From Pseudomonas lactucae (GTDB lineage: Bacteria; Pseudomonadota; Gammaproteobacteria; Pseudomonadales; Pseudomonadaceae), in assembly GCF_016937615.1 (NCBI RefSeq), contig NZ_JAFHKI010000001.1:1-52456 (forward strand): a stretch of 52,456 nucleotides of DNA, written 5' to 3'. Under the pieces are notes generated by a model. It ran no database searches and was not told the origin of the DNA. It saw only the letters and a list, made by a program, of their open reading frames with translations. Within the stretch, counting starts at the first letter, position 1. The number at the start of each line of letters is the position of its first letter. The position numbers were made by a program, and so were the translations under genes. Positions 21,142 through 30,900 of this stretch are shown in pieces.

Positions 21142-22380
21142 TTGAAAATCTCAAAACACAAGACGGAAAACTTATACTATTGCCTATCGATATTCATGAA
21201 CCTGGATGTTCAGCGGAGCTTATTCGCACTTTACCTGCTGCAACTTGGCATCACACAAGGTGAAATAGGCCTGCTTCAATCTTTTTTATTCTTCTCTTCA
21301 GTTGCGCTGGAAATCCCATCTGGTTTACTTGCAGATCGACATGGCCGTAAAGTTTCTCTTGCAGTGGGTTTTTTAGGATTGTTTTTAAGTGGTATTGGCT
21401 TTTTGCTGTTTTCTTCTTTTATTCCGTTTGCAATTATATTTTGTCTGTTCGGCGCCAGTATTGCCATGGGCTCCGGCTCAGACCGAGCGTTACTGTATGA
21501 CAACCTACTCGCTGAAAATCGTACTGCCGAGTACCCTAAAATACTATCGCGCGCCCGTGCTATTGGCGCGGTGTCATTAGGCTTATCCATACTGCTTGGT
21601 GGCGTATTACAAGATACCTGGTCTTGGAACAGTGTTTATATTTTTTTTGCGGCCTCAAAGCTTATTGGAGCGCTTGTAGTAACATTCATTCCTGAAATCA
21701 AGCTACCGTCGTTTTCGTTGAACGCCCATAAAAATAGCGACATGGACAAGGGAAAAACAGAAGGAGTTTCCACTTCACTGATTAAGTTTTTCGGTTCAAA
21801 AAAAGGTGCCTTTCTTATACCTTTGTTTATTGGGTATGCGTTATTTGAGCTTTCGACGATACCTCTCTTTATCTATGGCCAGCCTTTTTTCTCCATGCAG
21901 GGCTTGGAGATACCTATAATCGCAGGCATTTATGCCGCCATTGAAGCCGTATCGGCATTAATGTTCATGGCCGCCGATTTTATTTGCTCTAGACTTCCTA
22001 TTGGCATCATTGCCTTCACTACAACCGGCATTGTCACTTTCCTTCTTTTCATTTTATCATTAAATATCGGAATCATTACTTCAATTGCCGCCGTCCTTCT
22101 GATTATGTCGCTGCCTGCTATATATGAGACGTCATATGAAACCTATATTCACGATAACGTTGAGTCACGTATTCGAGCCTCTTGCCTCTCTGTTGCAAAT
22201 CTGGTCAACTCGGTAATCATCGGTATTTCCTACACTGTTTTCGGGGGGCTAGTAGATATATATGGTTTCTCATTAACTTTGCTTATAGTTGCAGCCATCT
22301 GTTTTGCTGGTTTGTTTGGTGTCAGTACAACGTTGCTGTTAGGTGAACAAAAAGCCCAGTCAGAAAAACAGGAAGCTTGA
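21142..22380 (+). CDS. MFS transporter, AT-rich and probably acquired
   Basis: About 412 residues, twelve hydrophobic segments. The MFS signature between helices 2 and 3 is clear (LLADRHGRKVSLAVGFLG) and helix 1 carries YLLQLGITQGEIGLLQS. It resembles single-component drug or metabolite exporters of Gram-positive-like type; the substrate is not readable. The frame is open back to a TTG at 21079. I place the start at TTG 21142, although AAGGAG (21135-21140) is too close to it for ideal spacing; ATG 21197 would cut into helix 1. Codon use is strikingly AT-rich (many TTT, ATT, AAA, TTA) unlike every neighbour, a sign of horizontal transfer. Confidence 0.8.
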   Translation: MKISKHKTENLYYCLSIFMNLDVQRSLFALYLLQLGITQGEIGLLQSFLFFSSVALEIPSGLLADRHGRKVSLAVGFLGLFLSGIGFLLFSSFIPFAIIFCLFGASIAMGSGSDRALLYDNLLAENRTAEYPKILSRARAIGAVSLGLSILLGGVLQDTWSWNSVYIFFAASKLIGALVVTFIPEIKLPSFSLNAHKNSDMDKGKTEGVSTSLIKFFGSKKGAFLIPLFIGYALFELSTIPLFIYGQPFFSMQGLEIPIIAGIYAAIEAVSALMFMAADFICSRLPIGIIAFTTTGIVTFLLFILSLNIGIITSIAAVLLIMSLPAIYETSYETYIHDNVESRIRASCLSVANLVNSVIIGISYTVFGGLVDIYGFSLTLLIVAAICFAGLFGVSTTLLLGEQKAQSEKQEA

Positions 22381-22465
22381 GATGCTCGATTCATTTGCAA
22401 CCTAGCATCACTCTTATAGGCATCCGACTGAATACTTGACTGAGCTTTATCCGTGCCCTTACGTC

Positions 22466-23482
22466 CTACGTAGCATCATTAAGAATCAAACTCCGATAAT
22501 GCCCCGGATTCGACCCGCTCCACTTGCGAAACGCTTTATAAAACGAACTGGTATCAGCAAACCCCAATCGTTCGGCTATCTCGGCAAAACTGATCTGCGG
22601 CTCTGCCAGCCACACGATAGCCAACTCCTTGCGCACGCTGTCCTTCAACCCCTGATAGGTCTGCCCTTCTTCCGCCAGGCGGCGGCGCAGAGTGGAGGCG
22701 GAGATGCAGTGAACCGCCGCCAGGCCATCGGTTTCCGGCCAGGTGTCGGGGGGCATCTGCCGCAGGTCGTGTTTGATGCGTGCCGCCAGGCTGTCGGGGT
22801 CGCGGTATTTGACCAGGATATTGGCCGGCGCATGGGCCAGGAATCGCTGGAGTTCCTGCGCAGTGCGTTTGATCGGCAGGTCGAGGCAGTCGGCGGAGAA
22901 GATCATGCGGGTGCGGGGTCGATCGAAACGCAGGTTGTCTGAAAACATTACCCGATAATCATCACAGAAATCCGGCGGCGGGCAGCGCAGTTCGATGGCC
23001 AGGATCGGGATGCGCCGCCCGGCCAACCAGCAGGCGACGCCGTGCACGATCATCCAGTAGGTGAAATAGGTAAAGGCGCGATTGGGCTCGGCATCGGGTT
23101 CCAGCAACACAATTTCCGCCAGGCTCTGTTGGCGCACCAGTTGCGCCGGCAGGCGCTCCAGCATCAGCGAGAGGAAGTCCAAGCCAGTTTCCACGCCGGC
23201 CGCCAGGCTCGGTTGCGCGATGGCCGCCCGGCAGAGAAACGCCAGGCTGCCGGACTTGAGCCTGCGCGGGTCCATGCCGAAAAACTCATCATCGCAACGC
23301 CGCGCCAGCAAGCGCCACAGGCTTGCATAGGCAGCCGCCGGCACGCGGGCGGCAGGCTGTTGCAGCAACGCCGGGTCGATCCCGACCTTGCTCAGGGCCT
23401 CGGCGGTGGCCGCCCCCGGCACGCAGCTCTGCAACAAGGCTTCGCGCACCAGGTGGATGGAGATAGTGTCTTTTTCCGACAT
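22466..23482 (-). CDS. AraC-family transcriptional regulator with arabinose-binding-like N-terminus
   Basis: A 338-residue regulator. The N-terminal ~200 residues match the AraC-type ligand domain of the OruR/ArgR-like group (SISIHLVREALLQ-like start, RFDRPRTRMIFSADCLDLPI). The C-terminal HTH has STLRRRLAEEGQTYQGLKDS and ISFAEIAERLGFADTSSFYK, ending FRKWSGSNPGHYR. The frame is open up to 23551, with alternative starts at 23509 and GTG 23551; no start has a convincing ribosome site. It is divergent from efeU, with the Fur-box-like site between them, but regulation of the efe operon is not implied by sequence. The inducer is unknown. Confidence 0.82.
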   Translation of the reverse strand: MSEKDTISIHLVREALLQSCVPGAATAEALSKVGIDPALLQQPAARVPAAAYASLWRLLARRCDDEFFGMDPRRLKSGSLAFLCRAAIAQPSLAAGVETGLDFLSLMLERLPAQLVRQQSLAEIVLLEPDAEPNRAFTYFTYWMIVHGVACWLAGRRIPILAIELRCPPPDFCDDYRVMFSDNLRFDRPRTRMIFSADCLDLPIKRTAQELQRFLAHAPANILVKYRDPDSLAARIKHDLRQMPPDTWPETDGLAAVHCISASTLRRRLAEEGQTYQGLKDSVRKELAIVWLAEPQISFAEIAERLGFADTSSFYKAFRKWSGSNPGHYRSLILNDAT

Positions 23483-23591
23483 GGGCAGTGAGGCAATCCG
23501 CTCGTGCATAAGGTGGCGTGCATCATAAGGGCGGTTGCGCTTTGCCACCACCGTTCAGCCGCCGTTCAGCAAAAGTCAATATTTCACGTTT

Positions 23592-23610
23592 AGCAATGAG
23601 TATCATTATG
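23592..23610. promoter_or_regulatory. Fur-box-like site upstream of efeU
   Basis: AGCAATGAGTATCATTATG. Against the 19-base Fur consensus GATAATGATAATCATTATC it keeps the AATGA...ATCATTAT core (about 14 of 19 positions). It lies 41 bases before the efeU start, as expected for iron-repressed uptake genes. Confidence 0.65.
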
Positions 23611-23650
23611 TTACAACTTAGCACCCTATCTAATGACCCTGCGGTGCTGA

Positions 23651-24496
23651 ATGCTCGTCCCTTTTCTGATCATGCTGCGCGAAGGCATTGAAGCAGCCTT
23701 GATCGTTGGCATCATTGCCAGCTACCTGCAACAGACCGGCCGTGGCCAGTGGATGCCCGCCGTGTGGATTGGCGTGTTCCTCGCCGCTGCGCTCGCCCTG
23801 CTGGTGGGCGGCGGCCTGGAACTGGTCAGCGCCGAGTTCCCGCAGAAACAACAGGAGCTGTTCGAAGGCGTGGTCGGGCTGGTCGCCGTGGGTATCCTCA
23901 GTTCGATGGTGTTCTGGATGCGCAAGGTCGCACGCTCGATCAAGCATTCGCTGCACGCCTCCCTCGATCAGGCGCTGGCCGGGTCCAGGCACCAGGTCAT
24001 CGCACTGATCCTGATGGTGTTTTTCGCCGTGGCCCGCGAAGGCCTCGAAACCGTGTTTTTCCTGCTGGCGGTGTTCCAGCAGAGCGAAGGCCCAGGCGCG
24101 CCGATTGGCGCCCTGCTCGGCCTGGTGTTGGCGATTGTCGTGGGCTTTTTGATCTACACCGGCAGCATGCGTTTGAACCTGGGTGCATTCTTCCGTTGGA
24201 CCGGCCTGTTTATCCTGGTGGTCGCGGCCGGCATCCTCGCCAACTCGGTGCAGGCCCTGCACGAAGCCGGGGTGTGGAACCACCTGCAAAGCGTGCTGTT
24301 CGATTTCAGCGCTGTATTGCCAATGGACAGCCCATTGGGCTCGGTGCTGGCCGGCATGTTCGGCTATCAGGAAGCACCGACCGTCAGCACGCTGGGTGCC
24401 TACCTGATTTACCTGGTGGTGGCGCTGGTGATGTTCTTCCTGCCCGCGACGCCGGCCAAGCCAGCCGCTGCCCCTTCTTCCGCTTCCAGCCAGTAA
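23651..24496 (+). CDS. efeU: EfeU/FTR1-family iron permease
   Basis: A 281-residue inner-membrane permease with seven hydrophobic segments. Both REXXE iron-binding motifs of the FTR1 family are present: REGIE at residues 10-14 and REGLE at 129-133, each in a transmembrane helix. It imports ferric or ferrous iron with EfeO and EfeB. The C-terminus is an Ala/Pro/Ser tail. The gene is intact and starts 41 bases after the Fur-box-like site; efeO follows 10 bases after its stop. Confidence 0.93.
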   Translation: MLVPFLIMLREGIEAALIVGIIASYLQQTGRGQWMPAVWIGVFLAAALALLVGGGLELVSAEFPQKQQELFEGVVGLVAVGILSSMVFWMRKVARSIKHSLHASLDQALAGSRHQVIALILMVFFAVAREGLETVFFLLAVFQQSEGPGAPIGALLGLVLAIVVGFLIYTGSMRLNLGAFFRWTGLFILVVAAGILANSVQALHEAGVWNHLQSVLFDFSAVLPMDSPLGSVLAGMFGYQEAPTVSTLGAYLIYLVVALVMFFLPATPAKPAAAPSSASSQ

Positions 24497-24506
24497 GGAC
24501 CGTCTC

Positions 24507-25709
24507 TTGTCCAACCCAACGCCTCAACCTGCCCCGCCATCCCGCGCCTTGCGCTGGGCGGTGGCCGGCTCGGTGGTCGTGATGATCGCCGCCGGTGGCC
24601 TGTTCTACTATGCCTCGCAACTGGCCGCCGCCAAGCGCCAAGCCAACAGCAATGAAATCGCGGTGACCATCCATGGCCACGCCTGTGAACCCAATGCGCT
24701 GACAGTGCCTGCCGGACGCGCGAGCTTTCGCATCATCAACCGCTCCGAGCGGGCGGTGGAATGGGAAATTCTCGATGGTGTGCTGGTGGTCGAAGAACGC
24801 GAAAACATCGCCCCCGGCCTGAGCCAGGTGATCAATGCCAACCTGTTGCCGGGTGACTATGCGATCACCTGCGGCTTGCTGAGCAACCCGCGTGGCACCT
24901 TGCATGTAACCCCCACGGCGGCGTCCGATGCCCAGGCCAAGGCCAAGCCGTCGATGGTGGCGTTTATCGGCCCGCTGTCGGAATTTCGTGTGTACTTGAG
25001 CAGCCAGGGCACTGCGCTGATCAAGGCCACGACCGCTCTGCAACAGGCGATCGAGGCCGGAGACCTGGCCCAGGCCCAGGCGCTGTATGTGCCGGCCCGC
25101 AAGGCCTACCAGCGCCTGGCCCCGGCAGCGCAACGTCTGGCGGAACTGGACAATGCCATCAACGCGCGCGCCGATTACTTTGAAAAACGCGAGCAGGACC
25201 CGGCCTTCAGCGGCTTCCATCGCCTCGAATACAGCCTGTTCCAGCATCGCAGCCTCGATGGCCTGACACCGCTTGCGCAGCGCCTGGTGACGGATGTCAC
25301 CACCCTCAGACAGCAACTGCTGGCCCAGTCCCTGCCACCGGAACAACTGGTGAGCATCGTGGTGCGCAACCTCAACAGCCTGGCCGATGCACGCGCCCTC
25401 AGCGGTGAAGAAGAACGTTACAGCCACATCGACCTGAACGGTTTCGCCGCCAACCTGGAGGCCGCGCACAAGGTGGTGGAGCTGATGCGCCCGCTGCTGA
25501 CCAAATCTGGCGCGCAGCTATTGCCGAAAATCGACAGTGCCCTTGCCGCGTTCGATGCCGAACTCGCAGGCTTTAAGGTCGATAACACTTACAGCACGTA
25601 CGACAGCGTTACCGTCGATCAGCGCAAGCAGATCGCCGACAAGGCCAAGGCTCTGGCCGTTGCACTCGATGGAATCGACCCCGCCCTTGGCCTTTCCGGC
25701 CTGCAGTGA
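24507..25709 (+). CDS. efeO: EfeO, iron-uptake protein with cupredoxin and M75 domains
   Basis: A 400-residue protein starting at TTG, chosen because AAGGAC lies six bases upstream. A single membrane anchor (residues ~15-35, VAGSVVVMIAAGGLFYYAS) is followed by a cupredoxin-like domain (~48-133, with IHGHACEPNALTVPAG and GDYAITCGLL). An M75/imelysin-type helical domain (~150-398) has the HxxE metal motif at His238-Glu241 (FHRLEY) and RYSHIDLNGF. It binds and delivers iron, probably oxidising it via the cupredoxin part. Its stop overlaps the possible GTG start of efeB. Confidence 0.9.
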   Translation: MSNPTPQPAPPSRALRWAVAGSVVVMIAAGGLFYYASQLAAAKRQANSNEIAVTIHGHACEPNALTVPAGRASFRIINRSERAVEWEILDGVLVVEERENIAPGLSQVINANLLPGDYAITCGLLSNPRGTLHVTPTAASDAQAKAKPSMVAFIGPLSEFRVYLSSQGTALIKATTALQQAIEAGDLAQAQALYVPARKAYQRLAPAAQRLAELDNAINARADYFEKREQDPAFSGFHRLEYSLFQHRSLDGLTPLAQRLVTDVTTLRQQLLAQSLPPEQLVSIVVRNLNSLADARALSGEEERYSHIDLNGFAANLEAAHKVVELMRPLLTKSGAQLLPKIDSALAAFDAELAGFKVDNTYSTYDSVTVDQRKQIADKAKALAVALDGIDPALGLSGLQ

Positions 25710-25723
25710 AGACGACCGCACAA

Positions 25724-27025
25724 ATGAGTGATACCCGACAGTTTGATGCACAACGCCGCCGTGTCCTGCTGGGCATGGCCGCCACCGGCGCAGCGATTGC
25801 CGGCAGCAGCCTGGCCTGCCCGGCCATGGCTGCCGCCGAACAAGTCACCACGGCCCCGCGCAGTGACAAGACCCAGGACCACCACGACTTTTTTGGCCGG
25901 CACCAGAGCGGCATCGTCACCCCGCGTCCGGCCTGCGGCATGGTCGTGGCGTTCGACGTACTGGCCGGCGACCGCGAAGACCTGGAGCGCCTGTTCCGCA
26001 CCCTGAACGAACGCATCAGCTTCCTGATGACCGGCGGCCCCGTGGCGCAGGTCGACCCGAAACTGCCGCCCACCGACTCCGGAATCCTCGGCCCGGTGGT
26101 CACACCGGACAACCTCACCATCACGGTATCCGTCGGCGAGTCGCTGTTCGATGAGCGCTTTGGCCTCGGCGCCGTCAAACCCAAGCGTCTGAGCCGCATG
26201 GTCGGTTTTCCCAACGATGCGCTGGAACCGGCGCAGTGCCATGGCGACTTGAGCCTGCAGTTCAGCTCAAATACCCCGGACACCAATATCCACGCCTTGC
26301 GCGACATCGTGAAAAACCTGCCCGACCTGCTACTGGTGCGCTGGAAGCAGGAAGGCAGCGTGCCGCCCCAGGCGCCCGCCAAGCCCGGCACGCCTGCGCA
26401 GAGCGCGCGTAACTTCCTGGGTTTTCGTGACGGTTCGGCCAACCCCAACTCCAACGACGACAAGGCGATGAACCAGATTGTCTGGGTACAGCCCGGCAGC
26501 GACGAACCCACCTGGGCGGCCCATGGCAGCTATCAGGCGGTGCGCATCATCCGCAACTTCGTCGAACGCTGGGACCGCACGCCCCTGCAAGAACAGGAAA
26601 GCATCATCGGTCGGGTCAAGACCACCGGCGCGCCCATGGACGGCCAAATGGAAAGCCAGGTGCCCGACTACAGCAAGGACCCGCACGGCAAATTGACCAA
26701 GCTCGATGCGCATATCCGCCTGGCCAACCCGCGCACCCCGCAGACCCAGGCCAACCTGATCCTGCGTCGTCCGTTCAACTACTCCAACGGCGTCAACAAA
26801 AACGGTCAGTTGGACATGGGGCTGCTGTTCATCTGCTATCAGGCAGACCTGGAGAAAGGCTTTATCAGCGTGCAAACCCGGCTCAACGGCGAACCATTGG
26901 AGGAATACCTCAAGCCGGTCGGCGGTGGGTACTTCTTTACCTTGCCGGGGGTCACCGGCCCTAAAGATTACCTTGGACGCACGCTGCTCGCGGCTTCGCA
27001 CCCCCAAACCACTGCCAATACCTGA
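25724..27025 (+). CDS. efeB: EfeB, Tat-exported DyP-type peroxidase (deferrochelatase)
   Basis: A 433-residue haem peroxidase. The N-terminus has a twin-arginine signal (QRRRVLLGMAATGAAIAGSS), so it is exported folded. The DyP signature GFRDGSANP holds the catalytic Asp, and the haem-ligand region and ARxxRxF-like motifs follow. In the efe system it oxidises iron or frees it from haem in the periplasm. A GTG at 25706, overlapping the efeO stop, is an alternative start; ATG 25724 is preferred from the usual EfeB N-terminus. efeM follows 28 bases after the stop. Confidence 0.92.
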   Translation: MSDTRQFDAQRRRVLLGMAATGAAIAGSSLACPAMAAAEQVTTAPRSDKTQDHHDFFGRHQSGIVTPRPACGMVVAFDVLAGDREDLERLFRTLNERISFLMTGGPVAQVDPKLPPTDSGILGPVVTPDNLTITVSVGESLFDERFGLGAVKPKRLSRMVGFPNDALEPAQCHGDLSLQFSSNTPDTNIHALRDIVKNLPDLLLVRWKQEGSVPPQAPAKPGTPAQSARNFLGFRDGSANPNSNDDKAMNQIVWVQPGSDEPTWAAHGSYQAVRIIRNFVERWDRTPLQEQESIIGRVKTTGAPMDGQMESQVPDYSKDPHGKLTKLDAHIRLANPRTPQTQANLILRRPFNYSNGVNKNGQLDMGLLFICYQADLEKGFISVQTRLNGEPLEEYLKPVGGGYFFTLPGVTGPKDYLGRTLLAASHPQTTANT

Positions 27026-27053
27026 AACCAACCCCCACAGCGGAAACCGTCCC

Positions 27054-27874
27054 ATGAAGAAGTCGACTCTCGCGTTGTCGTTGTTAATGACCCTCTCGCC
27101 CCTGGCCGCCTTCGCCGCCACGACGGCGCCGCTGGACCTGGTAGGCCCGGTATCGGACTACAAGATCTACGTCACCGAACAAATCGATGAGCTGGTGACC
27201 CAGACCCAGGCATTCACCGACGCCATCAACAAAGGCGACCTGGCTACCGCCAAAAAGCTCTACGCACCGACTCGCGTGCACTATGAGTCCATCGAGCCGA
27301 TCGCCGAGCTGTTCAGCGACCTCGACGCGTCCATTGACTCGCGGGTCGACGACCATGAAAAAGGCGTGACCGCCGAAGACTTTACCGGTTTCCACCGCAT
27401 CGAATACGCGCTGTTCTCGCAGAACTCGACCAAGGGCCTGGAGACACTGACGGCCAAGCTCAACACCGACGTCAGCGACCTCAAGAGCCGCGTAGACGGC
27501 CTGACCTTCCCGCCGGAAAAAGTCGTGGGCGTGCCGCCGCCCTGCTCGAAGAAGTCGCCGCCACCAAGATCTCCGGCGAAGAAGACCGCTACAGCCACAC
27601 CGACCTGTATGACTTTCAGGGCAACATCGACGGCGCGAAGAAAATCGTCGACCTGTTCCGTGGCCAGATCGCGCAGCAAGACAAGGCATTCCTGACCAAG
27701 GTCGACAAGAACTTCGCCAGCGTCGACAAGGTCCTGGCCAAGTACAAGACCCAGGACGGCGGCTTCGAGACCTACGACAAGGTCAAGGAAAACGACCGTA
27801 AAGCCTTGGTGGGCCCGGTCAACACCCTGGCTGAAGACTTGTCGACGCTGCGTGGCAAGCTGGGTTTGAACTAG
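27054..27874 (+). CDS. efeM: EfeM, cupredoxin-less EfeO-like periplasmic protein, broken by a one-base loss
   Basis: About 273 residues when repaired: signal peptide (cut after AFAA, ~residue 22) and one M75 domain with the metal motif HRIE ([10 protein letters not shown]) but no cupredoxin domain, which distinguishes EfeM from EfeO. The frame breaks near 27531 after FPPEKVVG; the remainder ([19 protein letters not shown] and on to KLGLN) is in the next frame and ends at 27874. One restored base rejoins it. It would act with EfeUOB in metal capture. It is the last gene of the operon, followed by a GC-rich terminator. Confidence 0.87.
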
Positions 27875-27881
27875 GCTAAAC

Positions 27882-27905
27882 GCCCCCCAGCCTTGGGGGG
27901 CTTTC
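27882..27905. terminator. Terminator shared by efeM and the convergent toxin-like gene
   Basis: Stem GCCCCCCAG / TTGGGGGGC (with one mismatch) around CC, followed by CTTTCT on the plus strand. It separates the convergent genes, whose stops are 33 bases apart, so it can serve both. The T-tract is short, particularly on the minus strand. Confidence 0.75.
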
Positions 27906-30900
27906 TACGTTGAGCTTAACGGTGTGAACCCATCCAACGGCGTGCTGATCGGCAAGCCGGTTTGCGGATTGACCGCGTACCAATGGCCGTTCGCCTGCAG
28001 CGCTTGAACGGGAACCGAATGGTTGTGGCCATTGTGTGTGGAGCGTTGGCCAACACCTTCCTGCAATATCGCAGCTTCGCCCAGCGCACTTTTCACGCCA
28101 AAAAACGTGCGCAACTTTTCCTCCACCGCAACCATTTTGGTCACCGCCGACAACTTCGGCGCCTTGGCCACGGTCTGAGGCAGCGTCAGCAGGCCTTTGG
28201 ATGCCCAGCGGATCAAATCGGCCGTACCGTCCAACGGATTCAAAAACGCACTGACCACCAACACGCCTTTCGCCAAGACACTAAACGCTTTGGCACCAAA
28301 GGGTGCAACCGCTTTTGTGGCTTTCGCCAGGGAGCGAACTGTCGTCCCCGCGCCTCCCAACAGGGCAGCGAACGTATCGATGATCAACCCGCGCGAGCCC
28401 TCCACGATATTGCCGTTGACCAGGTCGATGATTGCTCCGACAAAAGGAATCATGCTCAGGAAAAGGGCCTTGTTACGCTGTGACACCTCCCGCGCCTGCT
28501 CAATTGGCAATTCGTCCTGGGCTATCTTCAGCACCGTGTCGCGGTGATGGATAAAGTTGCCCTGCATGATGCGCTCGACAATTGCCTGGGATCTGGCAGA
28601 GGCAAAACTGTTGGGAACCGGGCTGTCGGCATGACGGCTGTCCAGTGCCGGCAACGTGTCACCCAGCTTATCGATAATGATGCCAGGTGATGTCATCCCC
28701 GCACGGGGACCGGCGTCAGAGGTGTAGGCGGCAAAATCAAACGGTTCCGGCGCACCGTTCTGTGTTTGTACGTCTGTTGGCGCCCAGCGCCCGTAGGTTT
28801 TCTGATGATTTTCAAGCGTGCCTCCCAGTGTTAACTGAGCGGGCAAATCCTCACGTTTAACGATCAGCATCTTGGCCGCAAACACCTCGAAGTAGCTGAC
28901 CGCCCCGTTATGGACGCAGCGTATCAGCGTGCCTTGGCGCCCACGCCGCTCTTCGACCTGCGCAGACGTTTGTTCCAGGGTGAGCACTGCGTCGGTTTGC
29001 TCGCGCAAGGCAAACAGTTCGACCTCGCCATATTCCAGGGCCTGCCGGTCAGCCAGGGGTAACTCAGCGATCATTTTGCGCGTAGTGGTGCTCAAGCCTT
29101 GTTTGAGCGCGGCCAGATAGGCGTCCACCTTGTCAGGCAGTTGAGCCTGCACATCCGGCAGGTCAGCAATCCTTGCGTTCAAGTCCCGGACATTCTGGTC
29201 GACAGCCGCTTGATCGGCCGGTTGCAGGCGTCGATGAATATCAAAGGGACTGTTCGCTTTGGGCAATTGAGGCGGCTGCTCACCGGGTGCCAGCAACATC
29301 CATCGATCCTTGACCAGCTCCCCCGTCATGTACGTCTCGACCAGCGAGCGGGTCACGGGCTCGGACGGCTTCTGGTTGCGTCGCTCAGCCGGGTCGGCGA
29401 TATACACGGTCAAGGCCTTCAGTTGTTCGACGCTGTGTTCGGGAAAAACTTTTCGCAGCTGTGAGATCGCCAGGTCGCGGCGCGTGGGCAGCGGTACGTT
29501 GAATACCTGCAAGGCTTGCACGAGCTGCTCATTCTGGGCCTGGAATGCCTTACTGGCCTGTTGATAATGCTGCGGTGTATAGACGCCGTCCGTGGGCTTG
29601 GCGAACACACCTTGCATCACCGCCCAGTCCAGCAAGGCGTCGATCCCGTGGTTTGTCAGCACCGCCGTCTGGTCGTCGGTCATTGGCTCCAGCTTGCTCA
29701 GGGCCATGATTTCATCGTAACTCATGGCACGTGAAGAGCCTGGCCCACCCTGGCGCTCGGCAAACGCAACCCCCAGACGGAAGTCGGTCCATTGCGCAGA
29801 CCCCATACGCAGCGTGGGCGGGATACCCTTGACCAGAAACTCGGGCGCACTGCTGGCCAGAAACAGGTGCGCGGCCAGCGGCGTGGTCTGCGCATCGAGC
29901 AGCGGATTTTTACTCAGGTGGGCCTCAACGTCCGCACGTACCGAAGCTATCGTCCGTCCGTTGTTGCCGGCTTGATAAATGTCATAACCCACAAGGGTGC
30001 CTGGACGCCCTGGAAAGTCTGGATCGATCTGCAACAAGAACGCCGCCAGCGTCCACTGTTTGGCTTCAAGCGCCGACAGTTCGTACGCACCGGACGCGCC
30101 CTGGAAACTCAGGGTGCGAGCAACCGACTCGCCCCAGAGCAAGGCCACTCGGTGGCTGAGGATCTGATCGATGAAATGATCAGCCTGGTCACGCAGCACC
30201 TGCGGTGTGTTGTCATCAAGCACACCCCTGAAATCAAGCCCGCGCAACACCGTGGCGCCGCTTGCGCTGCTGTAGACATCCTCATCATTAAACTTGGCCA
30301 CTGAGCGTTTATCGGTATCCGACAACCGGCCCGGTGCCCATTCACGTCCTAGCAATTGCGCGTAATTACCCAGCACGGGAGCGGGCGCGATCACGGCATT
30401 CAGCCAGCGAATGGTGTTGCGCACCTCTCCAATCGTTTTGGGTATGGTTAAACCGCACGCCAGCAAGACATCGCTGGCCGCGGCGCGCCCCGAGCCATCG
30501 ACGCTCAGCCCTGAAGTTGCGCTTACCGGTGTTCGCAACGTGGTCAACGCCACCTCTTCATCGTCGGGTCGATTGCGAACCAGATCACTTAAGCAACTGA
30601 CCAAGTGCACGCGCTCATCCATCCGACCGATGGCCTTGCTGGCTGAAACGTACCGGCTTTGCAGCCGATTTATTGCCTCAGTCGACAAGGCCGACCAGTC
30701 TGACGCCAACAACGCATCACGCACCTGGTTCAACTCGCCTGGCTGGGTCGGTGGCGTGACCCCGTACCAGTGCAAAACAGCATTGCGCGAAAAAGCCTGG
30801 CTCTCTGGTGGAATATACGCCACGCCTTTACCGGCAGTGTCCAAAGCACCTGCTGCGGCGCGCAATCGTGCGCTTACCTGCCACCAACCCGATGTGTCGC

